From Pyxidicoccus sp. MSG2 (lineage in GTDB: Bacteria; Myxococcota; Myxococcia; Myxococcales; Myxococcaceae), in NCBI RefSeq assembly GCF_026626705.1, contig NZ_JAPNKC010000001.1:1550001-1614000 (forward strand): DNA of 64,000 nucleotides, given 5' to 3'. Positions 1 to 7,690 of this stretch are shown here, in pieces. The translations under genes were made by a program, and so were the position numbers. The notes under the pieces were generated by a model. The model was given only the letters and a program-made list of their open reading frames with translations. It was not told the DNA's origin and made no database searches. How positions within the stretch are numbered: position 1 is the stretch's first letter; each line of letters begins with the position of its first letter.

Positions 1-125
1 GCGTCATCATCGACAACCCGCTCGACACGGACCGCCTCATCAACGACCTGATGGGTAAGGACGTGAGCGCCCGCTTCAAGTTCATCATGGAGCGCGCCAG
101 CGAGGTCCAGGAACTGGACGTCTAG
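1..125 (+). CDS. Type IIA DNA topoisomerase subunit B (GyrB/ParE), C-terminal end only
   Basis: The window opens inside this gene; only the last 40 codons are visible, in the frame whose first full codon is base 3, ending with TAG at 123-125. The tail reads ...LINDLMGKDVSARFKFIMERA... and ends in ELDV. This matches the end of the TOPRIM/B-subunit C-terminus, in which an LMG(D/K) motif is followed by R..FI and a hydrophobic-Asp-Val/Ile terminus. GyrB and ParE cannot be told apart from this fragment. The next gene starts 124 bases later. Confidence 0.72.
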   Translation, partial: VIIDNPLDTDRLINDLMGKDVSARFKFIMERASEVQELDV

Positions 126-249
126 CCGTCCAGGCAGGCTGGAATGCGGCCCGCGCCCTCCTGGCGCGGGTCGTTCTCCACCCGGTGGGGCTGGCAGGAC
201 GGACCGGGACTTGTGAGGAAGCCCCCCTGCTCGGCTAGGCTCCGGCGCC

Positions 250-1776
250 GTGAACACGTTCCGCCGATTTGCCCTGCTCCTCGCGTTGCTCCTGGCCGTC
301 CTCCCCGCGCACGCCCAGACCACCCGGAAGAAGGCCAGCAAGAAGAAGCCGGCCGTCACCAAGGTGATGAAGAAGAAGAAGGCACCGTCCAAGAAGAAGA
401 AGGTGCCAGCCGCCGAGGAGACCGAGACGGCGGACACCGGTGACGTGGCGTCGCCGGAGCCCATGGTCTTCGGAGATCCCGACGAGAAGCCCGCCACGCC
501 CGCGGAGCACGAGACGCCGGTGACGCCGCTGGAGAAGCCGGCGACGCCCGCCGTGGCCACCCCGGTGACGCCGGAGCCCACGCCCGCCGTGGTGAAGCCC
601 GTCCTGGAGAAGCCGGCCCTGCTGACGGCCTCCGGCCAGGTGGTGCTGTTCGCCGTGGCGCGCACGCCCGCGGCCGCGGACGCGGCGGCGAAGCTGGAAG
701 GCGAGCTGCTGCGCCACCTGGGCACCGGCGTGGAGCTGGTGGACCTGGGAGCGGCCTTCCCGCCGCCGGCGCCCGTGCCGCTGACGAAGGCGGACACCCT
801 CTTCGAGGAGGGCCGCACCGCCTACGACAACCTGGACCCCGAGGCCGCGGAGGCCAAGTTCAAGGCGGCGGCGGAGGCCTACACGCAGGCCCCGGCCGAG
901 CTGAGCACGGAGCGGCTGGCGCAGGCGTACGTCTTCCTGGGCGCCTCGCGGCAGCTCAACGGGGACATGATGGGCGCGAAGGAGGCCTTCACCCACGCCG
1001 CGGTGGCCGAGCCCACCGCCCGTCCGGACAGCGCCCTCTTCAGCCAGGAAGTGCAGAAGGCCTACGACGAGGCCCGCTCCGCCGTGAGGGGGCTGCCCTC
1101 GGGCACGCTGGCGGTGGACTCGCAGCCGGCCGGCGCCGAGGTGCGGGTGCGCGGCCAGAAGGTGGGCGTCACGCCCATGAGGGCCGTGGAGGTGCCCGCC
1201 GGCCAGCACCCCGTGATTGTGCAGCTTCCCGGCTACGCGCCCTACGCCACGTACGCGGAGGTGAAGTCCTCCGCGCCCACCGAGCTGAAGGCGAAGCTGG
1301 AGCCCGCGCCGGGCCTGGCCGCCGTGCGCGACGCCGCCGCCAAGGCCGCGACCGAGCGGGCCTTCGACCAGGACATCGTCCCCGCCGAGGCGCGCGCGAT
1401 TGGCGAGCGGCTGGGCGCCCGCTACGTGGTGCTGGCCGCGGTGTCCCGCGACAAGAAGGGCCGCGCCGAGGCGGAGCTGCAGGCGTGGGACTTGAAGTCC
1501 AAGGCGCGGCTGCGCGGCGTGGAAATCGAGCTGGCGTCGCGCGAAGGGAAGCACGGCCCGGTGGCCGCGGCGGACCAGGTGCGCGACTTCGTCAACGGCG
1601 CCACGGCGCCCCGCGTTTCGGAGCGCAGCGGCGGCTCGGGCAACTCGCTGCTGAAGCGGCCCGCGTTCTGGGCCGTGGTGGGCGGCGTGGCGGCGGTGAC
1701 GGCGGGCGCCGTGTTCGTGGCCACCCAGGACAAGGGCAGCGGCTGGAATCCCGTGTCCGGCGGCGTCGGTTTCTAG
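250..1776 (+). CDS. Exported PEGA-domain protein with C-terminal membrane anchor
   Basis: 508 aa, GTG start. A signal peptide ends near residue 22 (AHA-Q). It is followed by a Lys-rich stretch (25-57) and a Pro/Thr/Glu-rich linker to about 127. A helical, TPR-like part sits around 180-270, and a PEGA domain (surface-layer-like beta fold; GTLAVDSQPAGAEV... with GYAPY) lies at about 285-350. A single hydrophobic segment at about 474-493 ends the protein. PEGA domains are common in myxobacterial envelope proteins, but no substrate or partner can be inferred. The next gene is another PEGA protein of similar plan, so the two probably arose by duplication and may form one operon (58-base gap). Function unknown. 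Confidence 0.75.
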   Translation: MNTFRRFALLLALLLAVLPAHAQTTRKKASKKKPAVTKVMKKKKAPSKKKKVPAAEETETADTGDVASPEPMVFGDPDEKPATPAEHETPVTPLEKPATPAVATPVTPEPTPAVVKPVLEKPALLTASGQVVLFAVARTPAAADAAAKLEGELLRHLGTGVELVDLGAAFPPPAPVPLTKADTLFEEGRTAYDNLDPEAAEAKFKAAAEAYTQAPAELSTERLAQAYVFLGASRQLNGDMMGAKEAFTHAAVAEPTARPDSALFSQEVQKAYDEARSAVRGLPSGTLAVDSQPAGAEVRVRGQKVGVTPMRAVEVPAGQHPVIVQLPGYAPYATYAEVKSSAPTELKAKLEPAPGLAAVRDAAAKAATERAFDQDIVPAEARAIGERLGARYVVLAAVSRDKKGRAEAELQAWDLKSKARLRGVEIELASREGKHGPVAAADQVRDFVNGATAPRVSERSGGSGNSLLKRPAFWAVVGGVAAVTAGAVFVATQDKGSGWNPVSGGVGF

Positions 1777-1834
1777 AAGGCGCAGGGATTGAATGAATGG
1801 CGGGCGGCTCGCGTCGCCCGTTTCGAGGTACCCC

Positions 1835-3031
1835 ATGAAAGCCCTTGTCCTCGCCCTCCTCCCCGCGCTGGCCCTGGCAGCCCCGCCTCCCGCGAAGCGC
1901 ATCTCCAGCCTCGTCGTGCCCATGGACCCGGCCTCCGAGTCCGCGAGCGTGAAGATGGAGGGCTACATGAACGACGCCCTCGGCAACTTCGCGAGCTTCA
2001 CCGTGCGCAAGCCCGAGGAGCTGTTCGGCATGCCGGAGGACACCGCGGCCAAGGCGTCCCTGGACAAGGCGCGCAAGGGCCTGTCGGAGAGCGTCGCCGC
2101 CTTCGACAAGAAGGAGTACGAGGAGGCGGAGAAGAAGATCCGCGCCACCCTCAAGGCGCTGGAGTCCGCGGCGGGCGCCATGCGCGGCTGCTCGCCCCTG
2201 TGTGAGTCGCTGGCCCTCTACGGCGCGCTGCTGCACCTGCGCGGCGACGTGGAGGAGGCGAAGCTGGCGCTGATGGACCTGATTGCCCTCAACCCCACCT
2301 TCGAGCTGAACCCTAAGCGCTTCGGCCGGGACTACCTCGCCCTGCGCGTGCAGGTGGCCACCGGCCGCACCTCGCAGCTGCGCGGCGGAGCCACGGTGAA
2401 GTCGCGGCCCGCGGGCGCGCGGGTGTTCCTGGACGGGGAGCTGGTGGGCCACACGCCGGCGACGCTGTCCACGCTGCCCATCGGCAAGCACCTCCTGCGA
2501 CTGGAGCGCCCTGGCTTCCGCCAGCACGGGCAGCTGCTGGAGGTGACGCCGGACGACGTGGAGGTGAGCGCGGACCTGGTGCCCACACCCGAGTACAAGG
2601 CCTATGACGTGCAGTTGGACCGCGTGGCAGGCGAGGTGATTCGCGGCGCGTCGAAGGCCTCCGGCGTGACGGCCATGGGCCAGTCGCTCAACCTGGAGCG
2701 CGCCATGGTGGGCACGCTGAAGGCGCTGGAGGACGGCTCGGAGCTGTCGCTGAGCTACTACGACATCCAGAGCGGCAAGCGGATTGGCGGCCGGCGCGTG
2801 GTGCTCCAGGGCGACGAGTTCGGCCAGCTGAAGAACGAGCTGGAGCGCATGGTGAACCAGCTGGTGAACACGGGCGGCGAGAAGGTGTCGAAAAGCTCGG
2901 ACCCGCTGGACAACCGCGGCGGCACCGAGGACTGGAGCGCCGAGGACCGCGGCGGCAAGACGAAGGCCGCGGAGAAGAAGAAGAAAGACGACGACCCGCT
3001 GAACGAGGTGTCCGGAACCGAGGATTGGTGA
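1835..3031 (+). CDS. Exported PEGA-domain protein
   Basis: 398 aa from the ATG at 1835, which gives a clean signal peptide (MKALVLALLPALALA-APP). An in-frame ATG at 1793 would add 14 residues that break the signal, so it is rejected. A helical TPR-like part (about 75-150) holds two nearby cysteines. A PEGA domain follows at about 184-250 (KSRPAGARVFLDGELVGHTP), then an alpha/beta part of unknown fold. The C-terminus is charged and carries a repeated GTEDW motif, once about 35 residues from the end and once at the very end. It has the same architecture as the upstream neighbour. It is probably periplasmic or envelope-associated; function unknown. Confidence 0.78.
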   Translation: MKALVLALLPALALAAPPPAKRISSLVVPMDPASESASVKMEGYMNDALGNFASFTVRKPEELFGMPEDTAAKASLDKARKGLSESVAAFDKKEYEEAEKKIRATLKALESAAGAMRGCSPLCESLALYGALLHLRGDVEEAKLALMDLIALNPTFELNPKRFGRDYLALRVQVATGRTSQLRGGATVKSRPAGARVFLDGELVGHTPATLSTLPIGKHLLRLERPGFRQHGQLLEVTPDDVEVSADLVPTPEYKAYDVQLDRVAGEVIRGASKASGVTAMGQSLNLERAMVGTLKALEDGSELSLSYYDIQSGKRIGGRRVVLQGDEFGQLKNELERMVNQLVNTGGEKVSKSSDPLDNRGGTEDWSAEDRGGKTKAAEKKKKDDDPLNEVSGTEDW

Positions 3032-3078
3032 CGCGAGGCGCTTGTCCCGGGGCGCTCGGCGCCTAGAGTCCCGGGCGT

Positions 3079-5556
3079 ATGCGCCTGCTCGCCCTCCTGC
3101 TGCTCCCCGGCCTCGCGGCTGCCCAGACGGGCGCCATCGACAGCGCCCCCCTCCCCTCTCGGGGTGTGACGCTGCCGCCCACCGGCGCGGCGCTGGTGGA
3201 CGAGGCCACCGCCCTCTCCCTCAACCCCGCTGGCCTCGGCTTCGTCGGAGGCAGCCAGCTCTTCTACCTGCACGAGCGCAACCTCGTGCAGGACGGCGTG
3301 GGCGACGGCGTCTTCCTGGCCTCGCGCTTCCTGGGGCTGGGCGCGGGCCTCTCCATGGAGTGGGTGCGCGGCCACGCGGAGCCGGACTACCGCAAGACGT
3401 CGCTGGGCCTGTCCGTGGGCACGCGCACACTGCAACTGGGCGGCTCGTGGCACGCCTTCAGCTCGGACGACGGCGACCTCGATGATTTGTCCGGTTTCGA
3501 CCTGGGCCTCACCGCGCGGCCGTCGCGCGCGCTGTCGCTGGCGGCGGTGGTGCGGGACATCAACGCCCCCGAGGAGGGCCGCTACGAGCTGAAGCGCCAG
3601 TACAACCTGGGCCTGGGGGTGCGTCCGCTGGACGAGCGCTACACGCTGGGCGTGGACTGGCTCTTCTCCGAAGGGGCCTTCCGGAGCGGGAAGGCCACGT
3701 ACACGCTCAACGCGGAGGTGATTCCGGGCCTGCGGCTGGGCGCGGGCGTGTCGCACGGCTTCGTCAGCGGCGTGCCGCTGGCGCTCCAGGTGGCGGCCAC
3801 GGTGGACACGTCCGGCATCGGCCTCACGTATGCGGCGGGCGGCACGGAGGACGGGACGGACCACGTGGTGGCGCTGCGCCTGTCCAGCGAGAGCTACCGC
3901 TCGCTGCGTCCGCACGGCGGCGTGGTGGCGATGGTGGACGTCAACGACATGCTGGCCGGCGGCACCAACCCGCTGCTCGCGCTGATGGGGGCGCGTGCCA
4001 CGGACCCGTACCTGCAACTGTCGCGGTGGTTGGACCTGGCGGCGAAGGACGAGCGGCTGACCGGCGTGGTGCTGAAGATGGAGGGCCTGCCCGGCGTCAA
4101 CTGGGGCAAGGCGGAGGAATTGCGTCAGGCGGTGCTGCGGCTGCGCGCGTCGGGCAAGCGGGTGATGGCGGTGCTGTTGTCGGCGGACGACGAGGGCTAC
4201 TTCGTGGCCTCCGCGGCGGACCGCGTCTACGCGGTGCCGGAGGCGATGCTGCCCATCAACGGCCTGGTGGCGCACCTCAACACCATCGGCGGGACGTTCC
4301 AGAAGGTGGGCGTGCACTGGGACGTGGCGCGCGTGGGCAGGTACAAGTCGGCCACGGAACAGCTCGCCAACACCGAGCCCAGCGCGGAGTGGCGCGAGCA
4401 GGTGAACGCGTACCTGGATACGCAGGCGGCCTGGTACGAGAAGGGCGTGGCGGAGTCGCGCAAGCAGCCGCCCGAGCGACTGCGGGAGCTGTGGGCCACG
4501 GGGCTCGCCACGGCGAAGAAGGCCCACGAACTGGGCTTCCTCGACGGCGTCATCCTCCCCACCGATCTGGACGCGAAGGTGAAGGAACTGGTGCCGGGCG
4601 GCCGCTTCAGCACCACCTACGCGCCCAGGGACGAGCGCGAGGGACGCTGGGGCCAACGGCGCCGCATCGCCGTGGTGCCGGTGCTGGGCACCATCTCCGG
4701 AGGCCGCAGCCGCGAGGACCCGCTGGGCTACAGCCAGATTGCCGGCGCGGAGACTGTCATCCGCGCGCTGGAGCGCGCGCAGGTGGACGCGTCCGTGGTG
4801 GCCATCGTCGTGCGCGTGGACTCGGGAGGCGGGGACGTGCTGGCCTCGCACCTGATGTACCAGGCGGTGATGGAGGCGGCGAAGCACAAGCCCGTCATCG
4901 CCTCCATGGGTGACCTCGCCGCGTCCGGCGGCTACTACACGGCGATGGGCGCCACCGAGGTGCTCGCCCTCGCCCCCACGATTACCGGCAGCATCGGCGT
5001 CTACTACGTCAAGCCCGCCCTCCAGGGGCTGCTGGGCGGGGTGCTCGGCGTCAGCCAGGAGAGCGTCACCCGCGCCCCGCTCGCGGACATGTTCGACACG
5101 TGGAAGCCGTGGACGCCGGAGGAGCAGACGGCGGCGCAGGCGTGGGTGGATGCCTCGTACGACATCTTCATCACCGAGGTGGCCGCGCGGCGGAAGCTGG
5201 ACAAGGCGAAGGTGGACGAGCTCGCGCGGGGCCGCGTCTGGAGCGGCCAGGATGCGCTGGCGCGCGGGCTGGTGGACCGGCTGGGCGGCCTGCCCGAGGC
5301 GGTGGACTCCGCGCGGAAGCGGGCCGGTGTGCCCGCGGACGAGGACCTGGACGTGGTCGTCATGGGCGAGGCGCGGGGCTTCTTCTCCGGGCTGGGCGGG
5401 GAGCCGGGCGTGCGGGCGGCGCTCGCCCTCCTGCCCGAGCCGCCTCCCGCCATTCCCGAGCCCCTCCGGACGCTGGCGCGCTCCGCGGGGCTCAACCTGG
5501 AGCTGCTCCAGCCAGGGATGAAGGCGATGATGCCCTTCACCCTCACGGTGGAATGA
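3079..5556 (+). CDS. sppA: Signal peptide peptidase SppA (S49 family) with N-terminal barrel-like domain
   Basis: 825 aa. Residues about 285-740 are a tandem S49 protease as in 67-kDa SppA enzymes, which cut leftover signal peptides in or at the membrane. The catalytic pair is visible: Lys423 in the RVGRYKSATE motif of the first repeat and Ser616 in DLAASGGYY of the second, about 190 residues apart as in E. coli SppA. The first 265 residues are unusual. After a signal peptide (cut near AAA-Q) comes a run of alternating beta strands with a GAALVDEATALSLNPAGLGF motif typical of outer-membrane OmpP1/FadL or UPF0164-like barrels, in place of the usual N-terminal membrane anchor. The fusion suggests an outer-membrane or periplasmic protease. 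Confidence 0.85.
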   Translation: MRLLALLLLPGLAAAQTGAIDSAPLPSRGVTLPPTGAALVDEATALSLNPAGLGFVGGSQLFYLHERNLVQDGVGDGVFLASRFLGLGAGLSMEWVRGHAEPDYRKTSLGLSVGTRTLQLGGSWHAFSSDDGDLDDLSGFDLGLTARPSRALSLAAVVRDINAPEEGRYELKRQYNLGLGVRPLDERYTLGVDWLFSEGAFRSGKATYTLNAEVIPGLRLGAGVSHGFVSGVPLALQVAATVDTSGIGLTYAAGGTEDGTDHVVALRLSSESYRSLRPHGGVVAMVDVNDMLAGGTNPLLALMGARATDPYLQLSRWLDLAAKDERLTGVVLKMEGLPGVNWGKAEELRQAVLRLRASGKRVMAVLLSADDEGYFVASAADRVYAVPEAMLPINGLVAHLNTIGGTFQKVGVHWDVARVGRYKSATEQLANTEPSAEWREQVNAYLDTQAAWYEKGVAESRKQPPERLRELWATGLATAKKAHELGFLDGVILPTDLDAKVKELVPGGRFSTTYAPRDEREGRWGQRRRIAVVPVLGTISGGRSREDPLGYSQIAGAETVIRALERAQVDASVVAIVVRVDSGGGDVLASHLMYQAVMEAAKHKPVIASMGDLAASGGYYTAMGATEVLALAPTITGSIGVYYVKPALQGLLGGVLGVSQESVTRAPLADMFDTWKPWTPEEQTAAQAWVDASYDIFITEVAARRKLDKAKVDELARGRVWSGQDALARGLVDRLGGLPEAVDSARKRAGVPADEDLDVVVMGEARGFFSGLGGEPGVRAALALLPEPPPAIPEPLRTLARSAGLNLELLQPGMKAMMPFTLTVE

Positions 5557-5799
5557 GGTCGGCCGTCCAACATCGGAGTGAAGCGGAGTGAAAAAAGCGG
5601 CGGCGCCGCCCCCGGCCTCTGTTAGTGTTACCCATGCACCCCGGACGGCCTCGGGCCGCCAGGGTGCTTCAGGGACCGGCGGTTCGGCCTGCTCGTCTCA
5701 AGGCCCCGCGTCCGGCTCCCTGTCCCACAGCCTGAGTCACCCTGCGTCTCCGCCTCCTCCGGGATGGCCTGCATGGGACGCGCGCCGTCTGGAAACCCC

Positions 5800-7365
5800 A
5801 TGAGCGAAAACCCCGATAACAGCGACCCCCGTGATGCCTCCCCGATGCCCGTGGCCGCCCGCCCGGCACCTCCGCCCGAAGCGGATGACGACGGCGGCGA
5901 CGAGGGGGACGACGAGGGTCCCGACGACGGCGACGCCGCGAGCGCGGGTGGCCCGTCCCAGGGAGGCGCCCCCGGGCAGCCCGGCCAGGCAGGCGGCCGC
6001 CGCCGCCGCCGTCGCCGCCGCCGTCGTGGCGCGCAGGTCCTCTTCACCCCAGACGGTCAGGCCTACCGGATGCAGCCCGGCGCGGACGGGCAGCAGGTCC
6101 AGGTCTTCCTGACGCCGCAGGAGCTGGAGCAGTACCGCCAGCGCCAGGCACAGCAGCAACAGCCGCAGGGCCCCGGCCAGGGCGGCCCCCAGCCCCAGCA
6201 GCAGCACCACCACCCGCAGCGGCAGCAGCACGGCGGCGGGCACCCGCGTGAGGTCGCGCAGCAGCCCAACCTGGCGCCGGTGGAGGGCGTGCTGGACACG
6301 GAGGCCAAGGGCCCCAACGCCTTCCTGCGGCAGCTCAAGCGCAACCTGCTGGCGGCGCCGGATGACCCGGAGCTGCCGAAGAACCTGGTGCAGAAGCTGA
6401 AGCTGCGCAATGGCCAGTACCTCACGGCCTTCGCGCAGATGCGCGGCAACAAGGGCGTCATCCAGAAGGTGGACACGGTGGACGGGCTGCCGCTGGAAGG
6501 CGTCCCGCGGCTGCCACACTTCGCGGACCTGACGTCGGTGGACCCCACCGAGCGGCTCAAGCTGGAGAACGGCCACAAGGAGCTGGTGACGCGGGTGCTG
6601 GACCTGATTGCCCCCATCGGCAAGGGTCAGCGCGCGCTCATCGTCGCCCCGCCGAAGACGGGCAAGACCATCATGCTCCAGCGCATCGCCCAGGCGGTGC
6701 TCGCCAACCACCCCGAGTGTCACGTCATGGTGGTGCTCATCGACGAGCGCCCCGAGGAAGTGACGGACATGCGCCGGGGCATCAAGGCCGAGGTGCTGGC
6801 CTCCAGCTCGGACCGGCCCACGGTGGACCACCTCAAGGTGGCGGAGCTGGCCCTGGAGCGCGCCCGCCGGCTGGTGGAGACCGGCAAGGACGTGGTGATT
6901 CTCCTCGACTCGATTACCCGTCTGGCGCGCGCCTTCAACAAGGAGATCGACAACTCCGGCCGCACCATGTCCGGCGGCGTGGACAGCCGCGCGCTGGAGC
7001 GCCCCAAGCGCATCTTCGGCGCCGCGCGCGCGACGGAGGAGGCCGGCTCGCTGACCATCATCGGCACGGCGCTCATCGACACCGGCAGCCGCATGGACGA
7101 GGTCATCTTCGAGGAGTTCAAGGGCACCGGTAACTCGGAAGTCACCCTGGACCGCCTGCTCGCGGAGAAGCGCGTCTTCCCGGCCGTCAACATCGCCCAG
7201 TCCGGCACGCGCAAGGAGGAGAAGCTCTTCACCCTGCGCGAGTACGAGAAGGTGAAGAAGCTGCGGCAGATGCTCCACTCGGTGAAGCCGGTAGAGGCGA
7301 TGGAGGCGCTCGTCAAGCGGCTGTCGCGCTACACGTACAACGACGAGTTCCTCGACGAGCTCTAG
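5800..7365 (+). CDS. rho: Transcription termination factor Rho
   Basis: 521 aa from the ATG at 5800; an upstream in-frame ATG at 5764 is possible but adds an atypical leader. Rho is a hexameric RNA helicase that ends transcription. The ATPase core is complete: Walker A APPKTGKT (Lys289), VILLDSITRLARAFN as Walker B, and the Q/R-loop region with GGVDSRALERPKR. The RNA-binding cold-shock domain is recognisable but weak (GPNAFLRQ...PDD...LRNGQ, about 166-215). The usual N-terminal helical domain is replaced by about 160 residues of low complexity: acidic 30-50, a run of ten arginines, then Gln/Pro/His-rich. The 243-base leader before it, from 5557, is long enough for autoregulation, but no motif was identified there. 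Confidence 0.93.
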   Translation: MSENPDNSDPRDASPMPVAARPAPPPEADDDGGDEGDDEGPDDGDAASAGGPSQGGAPGQPGQAGGRRRRRRRRRRGAQVLFTPDGQAYRMQPGADGQQVQVFLTPQELEQYRQRQAQQQQPQGPGQGGPQPQQQHHHPQRQQHGGGHPREVAQQPNLAPVEGVLDTEAKGPNAFLRQLKRNLLAAPDDPELPKNLVQKLKLRNGQYLTAFAQMRGNKGVIQKVDTVDGLPLEGVPRLPHFADLTSVDPTERLKLENGHKELVTRVLDLIAPIGKGQRALIVAPPKTGKTIMLQRIAQAVLANHPECHVMVVLIDERPEEVTDMRRGIKAEVLASSSDRPTVDHLKVAELALERARRLVETGKDVVILLDSITRLARAFNKEIDNSGRTMSGGVDSRALERPKRIFGAARATEEAGSLTIIGTALIDTGSRMDEVIFEEFKGTGNSEVTLDRLLAEKRVFPAVNIAQSGTRKEEKLFTLREYEKVKKLRQMLHSVKPVEAMEALVKRLSRYTYNDEFLDEL

Positions 7366-7417
7366 TCGTCCTCTCAGGGGGTGGTGTGGCGGGCCCGGGT
7401 TTGCGTAAGGTGGCGGC

Positions 7418-7687
7418 ATGATTCAGGGCTCGGGCCGCTGTCACTACCACCCGGAGCGCGCCGGCCTCGGCGTCTGCGTGGAGTGCCGGCGCGTCATCTG
7501 CCGGGAGTGCACCACGCAGTTCGAGGGCATCAACCGCTGCGCGAGCTGCCTGGAGCGGCGCCTCAAGGCGCTGGAAGGCCCGGGCGAGCGGCGCGAGTGG
7601 ACGCCAGGCAACGTGGTGCTGGGACTGGTGGGGGTGGCGCTCGTCTGGGGCGCCATCCTGCTGGTGGCCCAGGCGGCGGCGAGCTAG
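7418..7687 (+). CDS. Small B-box-type zinc-finger membrane protein
   Basis: 89 aa. Eight metal ligands are visible in B-box-like spacing: Cys8, His11, Cys20, Cys23, Cys28, Cys31, Cys41 and Cys44. They are followed by a charged stretch (KALEGPGERRE) and one transmembrane helix at about 62-85. The protein is therefore a cytoplasmic zinc module tethered by a C-terminal anchor, a type often found beside DUF4129/MoxR/DUF58 clusters. Its stop codon lies 3 bases before the start of the next gene, so the two are translationally linked. Partner and role are unknown. Confidence 0.8.
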   Translation: MIQGSGRCHYHPERAGLGVCVECRRVICRECTTQFEGINRCASCLERRLKALEGPGERREWTPGNVVLGLVGVALVWGAILLVAQAAAS

Positions 7688-7690
7688 CGC

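Noticed and set aside
1793..1834. An earlier in-frame ATG for the second PEGA gene.
   Set aside because: It adds 14 residues before a perfect signal peptide and has no ribosome-binding site; the ATG at 1835 is preferred.
235..1923. Long open frames opposite the PEGA genes and similar long antisense frames across the window.
   Set aside because: They are rich in Arg/His/Gly/Ala without domain patterns and arise from the high GC bias opposite real genes.
5764..5799. An earlier in-frame ATG for rho.
   Set aside because: It is possible but adds 12 atypical residues; the ATG at 5800 was chosen. Uncertain.
5800..5830. A CCCGATAA string near the rho start as a promoter.
   Set aside because: It lies within the rho coding sequence and lacks a -35 partner.
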